Source: Methylobacterium sp. Leaf123 (GTDB taxonomy: Bacteria; Pseudomonadota; Alphaproteobacteria; Rhizobiales; Beijerinckiaceae). From it: a DNA stretch of 64,000 nucleotides. How positions within the stretch are numbered: position 1 is the stretch's first letter; the number at the start of each line of letters is the position of its first letter. Under the pieces are notes generated by a model. It was given only the letters and a program-made list of their open reading frames with translations, made no database searches and was not told the origin of the DNA. The DNA is taken from positions 62,637 to 126,636 of the forward strand of contig NZ_LMNS01000040.1 of the NCBI RefSeq assembly GCF_001423405.1, written 5' to 3'. Both the position numbers and the translations under genes were made by a program. Shown here piece by piece: positions 38,876-47,828 of the stretch.

Positions 38876-39316
38876 CTACAGGCCCTCGATGAGCTGGACG
38901 AAGACCCCATCCGGATCGGTGGTGACGATGCATCGGATGCCGGGCCCGAAGTCTTGGGGCGCCTCGGTCAGGAACGCGATGCCCTTCGCCTTCATCTCAG
39001 CGACGCTCGCATCGAGATCTCTCACGCGGAACGCGATCCGGTTGAGCCCGACGTTGTTGGGCACGGCGTACGGCTCACCCTCGGGCGCGGGATCGAGCCA
39101 CTGCACCAGGTCGATGAACATCCTGCCCTGCGCCTCCGAGGCGGCCAGGTACGCCACGGCGAGCCGGCCCTTCGGCAGGCGGAAGGCCCGGGCGATGCCG
39201 TCCTCGTCGACGACGCCGAACCGTTTGATCGCCTTGAGGCCGAGGGTCTCGTAGAACCGGATGCTCCGTTCCAGATCACGGGACGTGATGCTGACGTGTA
39301 TGAAGTCCTCGATCAT
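38876..39316 (-). CDS. VOC-family (glyoxalase/dioxygenase-like) protein
   Basis: A 146-residue protein with the two beta-alpha-beta-beta-beta repeats of the vicinal oxygen chelate fold. It starts with MIEDFIHVSITSRDLERSIRFYETLGL and has NRIAFRVRDLDASVAEMKAKGI and a final TTDPDGVFVQLIE carrying the metal Glu. The family includes glyoxalase I, methylmalonyl-CoA epimerase and resistance proteins; a more exact call is not possible. Confidence 0.88.
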   Translation of the reverse strand: MIEDFIHVSITSRDLERSIRFYETLGLKAIKRFGVVDEDGIARAFRLPKGRLAVAYLAASEAQGRMFIDLVQWLDPAPEGEPYAVPNNVGLNRIAFRVRDLDASVAEMKAKGIAFLTEAPQDFGPGIRCIVTTDPDGVFVQLIEGL

Positions 39317-39401
39317 CCGGAATCCCGACCCTGTCGCCAACCTGCCGAACCCGTCCCCTATCGAGGACGGGCAACGTATCCGTCCCATGCCCCGTGAAGG
39401 A

Positions 39402-40169
39402 TCACGGCACGGTGAGGCCGCCATCGACGGTGATGGCCTGCCCGACGACGTAGCTCGCTCCCGGGCTGCAGAGCCAAAGCACGGCCGAGGCGATCTCGTC
39501 GGGGTTGCCCGCGCGTCCCATGGGGACGCCCTTCACGCGTTCGGCGTAGGCGTCCGGGTCGCCGGCATCGACGTCGCGGGCGATCTGCGTATCGATCAGG
39601 CCGGGGTTGATCGCGTTCACGCGGATGCCGTGCCTCACGTAGTCCATCGCCGCCGTCCGGGTCAGCCCGACGACGCCGTGCTTGGAAGCGGTGTACGCGG
39701 CGATGCCGGGGTCGCCCTTGATCGCGCCGACCGACCCGTTGTTGACGATGGCGCCACCGCCCTGGCGCTGCATCTGCCGCAACTGGTGCCGCATGCAGTT
39801 CCAGACGCCGCGCAGGTTCACGCCGATGACGCGGTCCCAATCCTCGGAGGTCCCATCGCCCAGTGGGGCGGGCTTGGCCATGACGCCGGCGTTGTTGAAG
39901 GCGGCGTCGAGCCGGCCGAACTCGGAGACGGTGCGCTCCACCATCACCGCGACCTGGGCGTCGTTGCTCACGTCGCAGGCCAACCCGAAGGCGCGGTGAC
40001 CCGAGGCCGACAGGGCACGGGCCGCCTCGACGACGCCGTCCTCCTTGACGTCGGCGAGGACGACGGCCGCCCCGGCCGCCGCGAACGCCCGCGCCGTGGC
40101 CAGCCCCATGCCGGCGCCGGCGCCCGTCACCAGGGCCACCTGTCCCCTGAAGTCGTAGGTCGGGTTCAT
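39402..40169 (-). CDS. Short-chain dehydrogenase/reductase
   Basis: A 255-residue classical SDR: TGAGAGMGLATARAFA cofactor loop, NNAGV, catalytic NNGSVGA with YTASKHG, and C-terminal GQAITVDGGL. It starts 38 bp after the alcohol dehydrogenase stop on the same strand, so both probably belong to one transcript. It is more similar in layout to the 2,5-dichloro-2,5-cyclohexadiene diol dehydrogenase-like SDRs than to the SDR at 37 kb, but substrate assignment would be guesswork. Confidence 0.9.
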   Translation of the reverse strand: MNPTYDFRGQVALVTGAGAGMGLATARAFAAAGAAVVLADVKEDGVVEAARALSASGHRAFGLACDVSNDAQVAVMVERTVSEFGRLDAAFNNAGVMAKPAPLGDGTSEDWDRVIGVNLRGVWNCMRHQLRQMQRQGGGAIVNNGSVGAIKGDPGIAAYTASKHGVVGLTRTAAMDYVRHGIRVNAINPGLIDTQIARDVDAGDPDAYAERVKGVPMGRAGNPDEIASAVLWLCSPGASYVVGQAITVDGGLTVP

Positions 40170-40207
40170 GCTCGATTCCTGATGCGTGGATGGGCTGAGT
40201 ACGCCGG

Positions 40208-41278
40208 TCAGGCGGCGTCCGCCGGCTGGTCCAGGGTCGCCATGTCGATGACGAAGCGGTAGCGCACGTCCGCCTTCTCCATGCGTTCGAAGGCGTGGTT
40301 GATCTCGTCCATGCGGATCATCTCGCAGTCGGGCAGGATGTTCTTGGCCGCGCAGAAATCGAGCATCTCCTGGGTCTCGGCGATGCCGCCGATGGGCGAG
40401 CCGGCGATGCGACGGCGACCGAGGAGAAGGGGGACCGTCGACGGTTCCGCGAGCGGCCCGATCTGCCCGACGAGGACCAGCGTGCCGTCGATGTCGAGGA
40501 GCGGAAGGTACGGGGTGACGTCGTGCTTGACCGGCACCGTGTCGATGATGAGGTCGAGGCTGTTCGCTGCCTGGGCCATCGCCTCCTCGTCCGACGAGGC
40601 CAGGAGGCGGTTGGCCCCGAGCGACAGGGCGTCCCCCTCCTTGTCGCGGGTCCGGCTCAGGACGGTCACGTCCGCGCCCATGCCGGCGGCGATCTTCACC
40701 GCCATGTGGCCGAGCCCGCCCAGTCCGACGACCCCGACGCGGGACCCGGGCACGACGTTCCAGGTCCGCATGGGCGAGTAGGTCGTGATCCCTGCGCAGA
40801 GGAGCGGCGCCGTGCGCGACAGGTCGAGGCCGTCGGGAACGCGCAGCGCGAACTCCTCGCGGACCACCATGTGCTTGGAGTACCCCCCTTGGGTCGCCTC
40901 GCACGTGATCCGGTCGCGTCCGTTGTAGGTCTGGGTGTTGCCCTCGCGGCAGAGCTGCTCCTCGCCCTTGCGGCACTGGTCGCAGCTCCGGCAGCTGTCG
41001 ACCATGCACCCGACCGCGACGTGGTCGCCCTCCCTGTACCGGGTCACCGCGGCGCCGACCTGCGTCACCCGCCCGACGATCTCGTGGCCGGGTACCATCG
41101 GGTACTCGCTCCAGCCCCAGTCGTTGCGGGCCTGGTGCAGGTCGCTGTGGCAGATGCCGCAATAGAGCACCTCGAAGGCCACGTCGTTCGGGCGAAGGCC
41201 ACGTCGTTCGAAGTCGAAGCGCGCCAGGGGCGAGGCGGCGTCGAGCGCCGCGTAACCGGTCGTTCTCATGCGGGGCAT
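40208..41278 (-). CDS. Zinc-dependent NAD(P) alcohol dehydrogenase (YahK/AdhC-like)
   Basis: About 356 residues of the medium-chain dehydrogenase family. The catalytic zinc region is CGICHSDLH, with GHEIVG following. The structural zinc lobe has cysteines in CMVDSCRSCDQCRKGEEQLC, and the cofactor fold contains GVVGLGGLGHMAVK. It probably reduces aldehydes with NADPH. Two nearby ATGs (41278, 41269) are possible starts. It is divergent from a LysR gene about 90 bp away, a very common pair in which the regulator controls the dehydrogenase. Confidence 0.92.
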   Translation of the reverse strand: MPRMRTTGYAALDAASPLARFDFERRGLRPNDVAFEVLYCGICHSDLHQARNDWGWSEYPMVPGHEIVGRVTQVGAAVTRYREGDHVAVGCMVDSCRSCDQCRKGEEQLCREGNTQTYNGRDRITCEATQGGYSKHMVVREEFALRVPDGLDLSRTAPLLCAGITTYSPMRTWNVVPGSRVGVVGLGGLGHMAVKIAAGMGADVTVLSRTRDKEGDALSLGANRLLASSDEEAMAQAANSLDLIIDTVPVKHDVTPYLPLLDIDGTLVLVGQIGPLAEPSTVPLLLGRRRIAGSPIGGIAETQEMLDFCAAKNILPDCEMIRMDEINHAFERMEKADVRYRFVIDMATLDQPADAA

Positions 41279-41371
41279 TCCAAGATGTTCGCTGTTGACG
41301 AACACGTACGGTCGCCCGGCCGATGAAACTACGGGGTGGAACGATCTAGGACTTATATCTATCGTTTATGG

Positions 41372-42265
41372 ATGCGCCGAGACGATCTGGTCGACCTCAC
41401 CGCCTTCATGACCGTCGCCGAGGAGCGCAGCTTCACCCGCGCCGCCGCAAGGCTCGGGACCTCCCAGCCGGCACTCAGCTACGCGATGCGCAGGCTGGAG
41501 GCACGGCTGGGGTTGCGGCTGCTCACCCGGACCACCCGTAACGTCGCCCCGACCGAGGCCGGCGAGCGGTTGCTGGCCAAGCTCGGCCCGGCGCTCGCGG
41601 ACGTCTACGCCGAACTCTCGTCCCTGAGCGAGTTGCGTGACAAGCCGTCCGGGACGATCCGGATCACGACGTCGAAGCACGCCGCCCTGACCGTGCTTTG
41701 GCCGAGGCTGGCGCGCCTCCTGCCGGACTACCCCGACGTGCACGTCGAGCTCAGCCTGGATGCCGGGCTCGCGGACGTCGTGTCCGACCGCTTCGAGGCC
41801 GGGGTCCGGCTCGGGGAGGCGGTCGCCAAGGACATGGTCGCGGTGCGGATCGGCCCGGACCTGCGCATGGCCGTCGTCGGGGCACCTGCCTACTTCGCGG
41901 AGCGCGCCATCCCGAAGGCGCCGCAGGATCTCGCCGAGCACCGCTGCATCAACCAACGGCACATCAGCTCGGGCGGGCTCTATGCCTGGGAACTCGAGAA
42001 GGATGGCCGCGAGGTCCGCGTCCGCGTGGAGGGCCAGGTTGCCTTCAACGACGACGAGATGATCCTGAGGGCGGCTCTGGACGGGTTCGGGCTCGCCTTC
42101 GTCATGGAGGACCACATCGCCTCCGCCGTCGCCGAGGGTCGCCTCGTGCGTGTCCTGGAGGATTGGTGCCTGCCCTTCGCGGGCTACCATCTCTATTATC
42201 CGAGCCGTCGCCAGCCTTCGGCGGCCTTCACCCTTCTGGTGGATGCCCTTCGGCACCGGGGATGA
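41372..42265 (+). CDS. LysR-family transcriptional regulator
   Basis: A 297-residue regulator: N-terminal helix-turn-helix with FMTVAEERSFTRAAARLGTSQPALSYAMRRLEARLGLRLLTRTTRNV, then a substrate-binding-like domain. Divergent from the alcohol dehydrogenase gene; the two starts enclose a short AT-richer promoter region (41279-41371). Regulation of the adh-SDR-VOC-cupin series is the likely job. Confidence 0.92.
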   Translation: MRRDDLVDLTAFMTVAEERSFTRAAARLGTSQPALSYAMRRLEARLGLRLLTRTTRNVAPTEAGERLLAKLGPALADVYAELSSLSELRDKPSGTIRITTSKHAALTVLWPRLARLLPDYPDVHVELSLDAGLADVVSDRFEAGVRLGEAVAKDMVAVRIGPDLRMAVVGAPAYFAERAIPKAPQDLAEHRCINQRHISSGGLYAWELEKDGREVRVRVEGQVAFNDDEMILRAALDGFGLAFVMEDHIASAVAEGRLVRVLEDWCLPFAGYHLYYPSRRQPSAAFTLLVDALRHRG

Positions 42266-42448
42266 GGCGATCCTCGCCGTCCGTTCCGGAATGGGCGGCG
42301 ACCGCGAGGACCCGACATTCATAAAATTCGTTTATAGGTCCATGCGGATTCAGGTGGCTAATCCGAACGGCGACCGAGGGCTAGATCAGGTCCAAGGCGG
42401 CCCTGCGAGCGTTTCGTGCCGGGGCCCGAACTCGCGCGGAGCACCACC

Positions 42449-42844
42449 ATGGACATCAAGCGCGCCGGCTCGCAGCCTTCCGCCGAAGGTCCGGAGGCGT
42501 GGTTCACCGGCAGGGTCCGCGTCGATCCATTGTTCAGCGCCTCCGAGCCCGCCCGCACCGGCGGAGCCCTCGTGACCTTCGAGCCGGGGGCTCGCACGGC
42601 CTGGCACATCCACCCGCTCGGCCAGACCCTAATCGTCACCGCGGGGGTGGGCAGGGTCCAGCGTGAGGGTGGCCCCATCGAGGTTATCCGCGCCGGCGAC
42701 GTGGTCTGGTTCCCTCCGGGCGAGAAGCACTGGCACGGCGCCAATCAGACCGCCGCGATGAGCCACATCGCCATTCAGGAAGCACGCGACGGCAGCACGG
42801 TCGATTGGCTGGAGAAGGTCTCGGACGCCCAGTACGGGGCCTGA
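42449..42844 (+). CDS. Cupin-domain protein (carboxymuconolactone-associated type)
   Basis: A 131-residue single-domain cupin. The metal motif is WHIHPLGQTLIVTAGVGRVQ with the second motif WFPPGEKHWHGA. Proteins of this type are frequently encoded with alkylhydroperoxidase-like or SDR genes. Start MDIKRAGSQP chosen after a weak purine run. An MFS gene follows. Confidence 0.88.
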   Translation: MDIKRAGSQPSAEGPEAWFTGRVRVDPLFSASEPARTGGALVTFEPGARTAWHIHPLGQTLIVTAGVGRVQREGGPIEVIRAGDVVWFPPGEKHWHGANQTAAMSHIAIQEARDGSTVDWLEKVSDAQYGA

Positions 42845-42996
42845 TGCACCGGCGCCCTCCGCCTTCGCTGGCGATAGTCCGGCCCGAGACCCATCCGTTT
42901 CCCCATCGTTTCGACGGGCCACAGATGCCCAGGCGCGGGTCGGTCGACCGCGCGGGGCGTCTGCCCCTCCCCAACCTCACGGACGAACGCAAACCT

Positions 42997-44274
42997 ATGA
43001 ATGCGAATGAAGCCGGTGCGGAGGGAGCGACCTTCGCCGCCGAGGCAATCGCCCCGACACGCCACAGTTGGGGCGCCGTGTTCGCCCTGAGCCTGTGCTC
43101 CGCCACCCTTGTCGCGTCCGAGTTCATGCCCGTCAGCCTGCTGACGCCCATCGCCTCCGACCTGCGCATCACCGAGGGGCATGCCGGGCAGGCCATCGCC
43201 GTTTCCGGCCTCTTCGCCCTCCTGACCAGCCTCGTCATCTCGACGGTCACGCGCGGCATCGACCGCCGCACCGTCCTGCTGACACTCACCGTGCTGATGA
43301 TGGTCTCGGGCGCGATGGTGGCCTTCGCGCCGAACGCCGCGGTGTTCATGGCCGGGCGGGCGCTCGTGGGCGTCGTCATAGGCGGCTTCTGGTCGATGTC
43401 GGCCGCCATCGTCATGCGCCTGGTCCCAAAGGATGGGGTCCCACGCGCCCTGGGGTTGCTTAACGGCGGGAACGCGCTCGCCACCACGGTCGCCGCTCCG
43501 TTCGGCAGCTTCCTCGGGCAGTACATCGGCTGGCGCGGGGCCTTCTTCTCGGTCGTGCCCCTCGGGGCCCTGACGTTCGCATGGTTCTTGGCGAGCCTCC
43601 CACGGATGCCGGCTGACTGGACGACCCGTGGCGGCACGGTGTTCCGCGTCCTGCGCCGCCCCCAGGTCCCCCTCGGCATGCTGGCGGTCTCGCTGTTCTT
43701 CCTCGGCCAGTTCGCGCTTTACACCTACCTGCGGCCCTTCCTTGAGACGGTTACCAGGGTCGACGTCTCGACGCTGTCCCTGATCCTGCTCGTCATCGGC
43801 GGGGCCGGCGTGCTCGGCACCTACCTGATCGGGCTGCTCCTCACGAACCGGCTCCACAGCCTGCTGGTGGCGATGCCCGTCGCAATGGCGGCCATCGCCG
43901 TCGCCCTCATGACGGTCGGGGGATCGGTGCCCGCGGTGGCGGTCCTGCTCGCCGGATGGGGCCTCATCGGGACCGCCGCCCCTGTCGCGTGGTGGACGTG
44001 GCTGAGCAAGGCGCTCCCCGACGATGCCGAGGCCGGCGGTGGCCTCATGGTCGCCGTGGTCCAGCTCGCCATCGCGCTTGGCGCGACGTTCGGAGGCCTT
44101 CTCTACGACGCGGGAGGCTACCGGAGCACCTTCTCCCTCAGCATCGTCGCCTTAGGCGCCTCGGCCCTCGTGACGGTCCTGGCATGGCGCCGACACGCGC
44201 GAAGCGCCGGCGATGCGGCGGCCCGCGTCCCGACCGACAGCTCCACCGCCCCATCGATCAGGAGTTTCCATTGA
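42997..44274 (+). CDS. MFS transporter (DHA1, AraJ/YdhP-like)
   Basis: A 425-residue integral membrane protein with about 12 helices. Family landmarks are SEFMPVSLLTPIASDLRITEGHAGQAIAVSGLFALLTSL at the N-terminus and GGFWSMSAAIVMRLVP, typical of drug/sugar proton antiporters. The stop overlaps the TTG start of the following sugar dehydrogenase gene (ATTGA), suggesting translational coupling. Substrate unknown. Confidence 0.9.
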   Translation: MNANEAGAEGATFAAEAIAPTRHSWGAVFALSLCSATLVASEFMPVSLLTPIASDLRITEGHAGQAIAVSGLFALLTSLVISTVTRGIDRRTVLLTLTVLMMVSGAMVAFAPNAAVFMAGRALVGVVIGGFWSMSAAIVMRLVPKDGVPRALGLLNGGNALATTVAAPFGSFLGQYIGWRGAFFSVVPLGALTFAWFLASLPRMPADWTTRGGTVFRVLRRPQVPLGMLAVSLFFLGQFALYTYLRPFLETVTRVDVSTLSLILLVIGGAGVLGTYLIGLLLTNRLHSLLVAMPVAMAAIAVALMTVGGSVPAVAVLLAGWGLIGTAAPVAWWTWLSKALPDDAEAGGGLMVAVVQLAIALGATFGGLLYDAGGYRSTFSLSIVALGASALVTVLAWRRHARSAGDAAARVPTDSSTAPSIRSFH

Positions 44275-45578
44275 TCCAGTCCCGCCCCTGTCTCCTCCTC
44301 GCCGCGTCCCTGCTCCTCGCCACGCCGGCCCTGGCCCAACAGACCAACGGCGTCGGCTTGCCCAACCGGGGCGGTCGAGCGCCGGACGGACCCGTCACGC
44401 TGGGCCAGCCGCTGCAGACGAACCCACCGACCGCGCCGGACCAGAAGCCGGCCTTCGACGGGCAGGTGCGCGCCCCGGCGGTCGTCACCGCGACGCCCAT
44501 CTCCGTTGAGGTCAAGACGCGGGCCCTCGACCATCCCTGGGGCATCGCCTTCCTCGGCGAAGGCAAGCTCCTGGTCACGGAGAAGCCCGGCGCGATGCGC
44601 ATCGTCGACATGGCGAGCGGGGAGCCCGTTGCCGGGGTGAGCGGCGTACCCACGGTGGTGTATGGCGGCGACGCGGGGCTGCTCGACGTCGTCACCGACC
44701 CGGACTTTGCGCGGAATCGGACGATCTACTTCACCTATGTCGAGCCGCGCGGCGAGCATGACAGCGGGCTGGTGATCGCGAAGGGGCGCCTCCAGCCTCC
44801 GAAGGGCGGCAACCAGGCGCCGATGTACCGCCTGGAGGACGTGAGCGTGCTCCTCCGGGTCGATCCGGGCCTGGCGCAGCGGGCGCATTACGGGTCGCGA
44901 CTGCTGTTCGACCGCGAGGGCTACCTGTTCGTGTCCCTGGGCGAGCGCTTCTTCTACCCCACCCGCGGCGAGGCCCAGTCGCTCTTCTCCTGGCTCGGCA
45001 AGGTGCTTCGCATCGACACGACCGGAAAGCCCGCGCCGGGCAACCCGTTCGACCGGGACCAGGACGCCGAGAACCACAACCGCGCCGAGATCTGGAGCTA
45101 TGGCCATCGCAACCCGCAGGGGCTGGCGATCAACCCCGCGGACGGCAAGCTCTGGGACGCAGAGCACGGGCCGGACGGCGGGGACGAGGTGAACCGGATC
45201 GAGCGCGGCTCGAACTACGGCTGGCCCCTGGTGGCCTACGGGACCAACTACGACCGCTCGCTGATCAGCGACGGGCAGACGGAAAGGTCCGGCACGGTCC
45301 AGCCCCGCTACGTCTGGGAGGCCGCCATCGGCCCGGGCGGCATGACCTTCTACGCTGGCGACCTCATCCCGGAATGGAAGGGCAACCTGTTCGTCGCCGC
45401 GATGACCGGACAGCACCTGGCCCGGCTCGTGGTACAGGGTGACAAAATCGTTGGAGAGGAGCGCCTGCTCCAAGACCAGCACCAACGCATCCGGCACGTC
45501 GCCCAGGGGCCCGATGGCGCCTTATGGGTCGTCACCGATGCCGCAGCGGGTCGACTGATCCGCCTAACCCCTCGTTGA
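44271..45578 (+). CDS. PQQ-dependent sugar (aldose) dehydrogenase-like protein
   Basis: A periplasmic six-bladed beta-propeller dehydrogenase of 435 residues. The signal peptide ends TPALAQ, followed by a proline-rich linker. The propeller starts at DHPWGIAFLGEGKLLVTEKPG, whose His matches the catalytic base of soluble glucose dehydrogenase. YGHRNPQGLAINPADGKLWDAEHGPDGGDEVN is the strongest signature. A TTG start is preceded by AGGAG at the right distance and overlaps the MFS stop. PQQ would be supplied by the methylotroph host. Confidence 0.92.
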   Translation: MIQSRPCLLLAASLLLATPALAQQTNGVGLPNRGGRAPDGPVTLGQPLQTNPPTAPDQKPAFDGQVRAPAVVTATPISVEVKTRALDHPWGIAFLGEGKLLVTEKPGAMRIVDMASGEPVAGVSGVPTVVYGGDAGLLDVVTDPDFARNRTIYFTYVEPRGEHDSGLVIAKGRLQPPKGGNQAPMYRLEDVSVLLRVDPGLAQRAHYGSRLLFDREGYLFVSLGERFFYPTRGEAQSLFSWLGKVLRIDTTGKPAPGNPFDRDQDAENHNRAEIWSYGHRNPQGLAINPADGKLWDAEHGPDGGDEVNRIERGSNYGWPLVAYGTNYDRSLISDGQTERSGTVQPRYVWEAAIGPGGMTFYAGDLIPEWKGNLFVAAMTGQHLARLVVQGDKIVGEERLLQDQHQRIRHVAQGPDGALWVVTDAAAGRLIRLTPR

Positions 45579-45923
45579 GGGTCCGACCTCAACGCTTACG
45601 GGGCGGGCAAGCACTTCAAACAAGTACGACGCCCGCGGAACACCTTCGTCCGCTTCGACACTGATCCAATCCGGAGCGGACGTTCCGAATTCCACCCATG
45701 CCGGTTATCCGAGCTTAGATTTAGCTGCCAGGAAGCGGACGTTCCTAATGCCTGCTTAGGGTCAGGAGTTCGCCCCCGGCTTGTTAGGCTGTGCGCCACT
45801 TGCAGACCGTTGGCCAAAACAATCGTAATGGCCGCTCGTCACCCTACAGCGGCCGTTGGTCGGATAAGCCAAGTACGATGACCACCACCTCCTGGTGACG
45901 TGGCCGCCGCCTACAGCCTGAGA
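45579..45923. other. Intergenic region with one copy of a 41-bp repeat
   Basis: A non-coding stretch between convergent genes. It contains GCGGACGTTCC twice (around 45676 and 45737) and a 41-bp segment (45759-45799) that recurs at 54941-54981. No gene is supported. Confidence 0.5.
45759..45799 (+). repeat. 41-bp intergenic repeat, copy 1
   Basis: Begins GGGTCAGGAGTT, contains GGCTTGTT and ends GCTGTGCGCCAC. Copy 2 at 54941-54981 has the same length and the same three blocks, with differences confined to the short segments between them. Both copies lie in gene-free gaps next to GCGGAC-type motifs. Possibly part of a degraded mobile element. Confidence 0.6.
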
Positions 45924-46379
45924 TCAGGCCCTTGCCTTGACCGGGAGCCGAAAGGGTGCGCCGAGCCGGTTGAACGCATTCATCGCCGCGATCGTGATGG
46001 TGAGATCCACGAGATCCTTGGACGCAAAGGCCGCGCTTGCAGCCGCATAGGCTTCGTCGGAAGCGTGCGTCTCGCTGACAAGCGTGACTTCTTCCGCCCA
46101 TGCGAGCGCAGCGCGATATTGGTCGGAGAACAGGTGAGGCACCTCAGCCCAGACCGGAACCAGGGCAACCTTCTCGAACGGCATCGTCTTGAGGAGGTCA
46201 CGGGTGTGTAAGTCGATGCAGTGCGCGCAGCCATTGATTTGTGACACGCGCAGGAAGACGAGGTGGATCAGTTCGTGGGGCAGGTCGGTGCCCGTGGTGA
46301 TGTAGTGGTGGATGCCGAAGAGCGCCTTCGCACCCTGCGGTGCCACCTCGTTCCAGACCAATCGCTTGTTCTCACTCAT
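45924..46379 (-). CDS. Carboxymuconolactone decarboxylase/AhpD-like protein
   Basis: A 151-residue all-helical protein of the AhpD-like superfamily. The redox pair is C51 and C54 in CAHCIDLH with H58, the arrangement of alkylhydroperoxidase D-type enzymes. The start MSENKRLVWN is chosen because the ECF41-type promoter lies 48 bp upstream of it; a longer reading would run into that promoter. It is divergent from an ECF41 sigma-factor gene, and such proteins are the commonest partners of ECF41 factors. It probably reduces peroxides or a related reactive species. Confidence 0.9.
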   Translation of the reverse strand: MSENKRLVWNEVAPQGAKALFGIHHYITTGTDLPHELIHLVFLRVSQINGCAHCIDLHTRDLLKTMPFEKVALVPVWAEVPHLFSDQYRAALAWAEEVTLVSETHASDEAYAAASAAFASKDLVDLTITIAAMNAFNRLGAPFRLPVKARA

Positions 46380-46426
46380 AACATTTTTCCATGCTTGGAG
46401 CGCCGAAGATCGACGTTCGAAGCTAT

Positions 46427-46453
46427 GACGGGCCGACCGGTCGAGGTGTGACA
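46427..46453 (-). promoter_or_regulatory. ECF41-type promoter for the AhpD-like gene
   Basis: On the minus strand TGTCACA (46453-46447) is followed after exactly 16 bp by CGTC (46430-46427). This matches the known ECF41 consensus in both elements and in spacing. The -10 end lies 48 bp before the start codon. Confidence 0.85.
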
Positions 46454-46485
46454 TGCCAAGCGGCATTTCTGCCTGATGCGGCCGA

Positions 46486-46512
46486 TGTCACATCAAGGCA
46501 CCTCCGATCGTC
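46486..46512 (+). promoter_or_regulatory. ECF41-type promoter for the first ECF41 sigma gene
   Basis: TGTCACA (46486-46492), 16 bp, CGTC (46509-46512), 76 bp before the sigma-factor ATG. With the facing copy at 46427-46453 it forms a divergent promoter pair, so the sigma factor probably activates itself and the AhpD-like gene together. Confidence 0.85.
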
Positions 46513-46588
46513 TTATCCTTGCGATCAAGGTGCCCGAGCGATCGGGACAGCGGATATGGTCGCTGACAAAACGGTGCGGGTGTAGGCG

Positions 46589-47446
46589 ATGGACAGTCCG
46601 CGGACGGCCGACTTCGAAGCGGAGCGCAGGCGCCTGACGCGACTGGCCTACCGGATGACGGGCTCGCTTACCGAGGCGGAGGACGTCGTGCAGGACGCGT
46701 GGCTGAGGTGGGCTGGGGTTGATGGCGGCATCGAATCGCCTCCCGCCTATCTCACCCGCATCGTCACGCGTCTTTGCCTCGACCGGAGCCGCTCGGCACG
46801 GGCCCAGCGGGAAACCTACGTCGGACCCTGGCTGCCCGATCCCCTGGTCGGAACCGTGGAACTGAGCGAGACCGTCTCGGACGACATCACGGTCACGCTG
46901 ATGCTGGCCCTGGAGCGTTTGTCGCCCCTGGAACGAGCGGCCTTCCTCCTGCACGATGTTTTTGACGTGCCGCTGTCCGAGGTAGCCATCATCCTCGACC
47001 GCGAGCCAGCCGCGGTCCGCCAGCTCGCATCACGCGCCCGCAAGCACGTGCGAGGCGCGCGTCCCCGGTTCGATATCGAACCGGCAGATGCAGAGCGGAT
47101 CACCCGTGCCTTCTTCGCCGCCGCACGCGACGGGGACGTTGCAGCCCTGTCGTCGCTGCTGGCGAAGAATGTCGAGATCCATACCGATGGCGGAGGCAAA
47201 GTTCTTGCTTTCCGCAATATCATTCGCGGCATTGAGCGAGTTCTGCGTCTCTTTGCCAGCCAAGGACGCAAAAATTCCGTGCCGCCAAGGCTGCTTCGCG
47301 TTGTCACTATCCACGGCCTATCGGGCTATATCAGCATTGACGGACGCGGCCTCCTTCAGACGACCGCACTCGATATTCATGAAGACGGCATTTCCGCGAT
47401 ATACATTGTTAAAAATCCGGAAAAGCTGGCCCACTTGACGGTTTAG
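46589..47446 (+). CDS. ECF41 (SigJ-like) RNA polymerase sigma factor with SnoaL-like extension
   Basis: A 285-residue extracytoplasmic-function sigma factor. Region 2 covers about 12-75 (YRMTGSLTEAEDVVQDAWLRW) and region 4 about 105-155 (LERLSPLERAAFLLHDVFD). The linker motif WLPDP (81-85) and the C-terminal SnoaL-like domain with DGGGK (200-204) and NPEKL near the end are the hallmarks of ECF41, which is controlled by its own fused C-terminal domain rather than by a separate anti-sigma factor; none is encoded nearby. The divergent AhpD-like gene and both ECF41-type promoters confirm the class. Confidence 0.93.
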   Translation: MDSPRTADFEAERRRLTRLAYRMTGSLTEAEDVVQDAWLRWAGVDGGIESPPAYLTRIVTRLCLDRSRSARAQRETYVGPWLPDPLVGTVELSETVSDDITVTLMLALERLSPLERAAFLLHDVFDVPLSEVAIILDREPAAVRQLASRARKHVRGARPRFDIEPADAERITRAFFAAARDGDVAALSSLLAKNVEIHTDGGGKVLAFRNIIRGIERVLRLFASQGRKNSVPPRLLRVVTIHGLSGYISIDGRGLLQTTALDIHEDGISAIYIVKNPEKLAHLTV

Positions 47447-47828
47447 AAAAAATGCACAAATGCTTCGCACCAAAACGAGCATACTGCAGCGCCTCCCAAG
47501 TGAATATAATAATGTAAATTACCGTTTGGCAGGCGGCCTGCATGGCTTATTCACGGATGAACGTCCACTTTGGGGTAAAAAGTCAAAAGGCGCTTGTCAC
47601 CACATTCTGACTTTCTACAGCCTCACCTTAAATGTCCGTTCGGCGTTAGGAGTGCGAGACCAGGACATCCATCTGCTGCAGCTTGGCGACTGCGTCCTCC
47701 GGTTTGTGCAGCTTCGCTCCCATCTGCCCGCCCTCGTCCCGGCTCGAAACCATACCTTGAGGCGGAACGCTTCAGTGCGAGCGGATCATATCTTGGCCTG
47801 AGAGAAGATATGTGTTGAACCAAATCGA
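47447..47828. other. Gene-free gap containing an IS 5' remnant
   Basis: The left half (47447-47640) is AT-rich and featureless. The right half holds the truncated 5' end of an IS3-family element, listed separately. Open frames on the plus strand here have no domain content. Confidence 0.5.
47646..47788 (-). mobile_element. 5' remnant of an IS3-family insertion sequence
   Basis: On the minus strand, an IS terminus TGATCCGC starts at 47788 and closely resembles the terminus at 33943 over about 45 bp (both contain ACTGAAG, TCCGCC and AGGTATGG at the same offsets). After it, from 47723, 25 codons read MGAKLHKPEDAVAKLQQMDV and then stop; this is the N-terminus of an IS3-type OrfA. The remaining transposase is absent. 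The termini at 33943 and 47788 face outward relative to each other. Confidence 0.7.
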
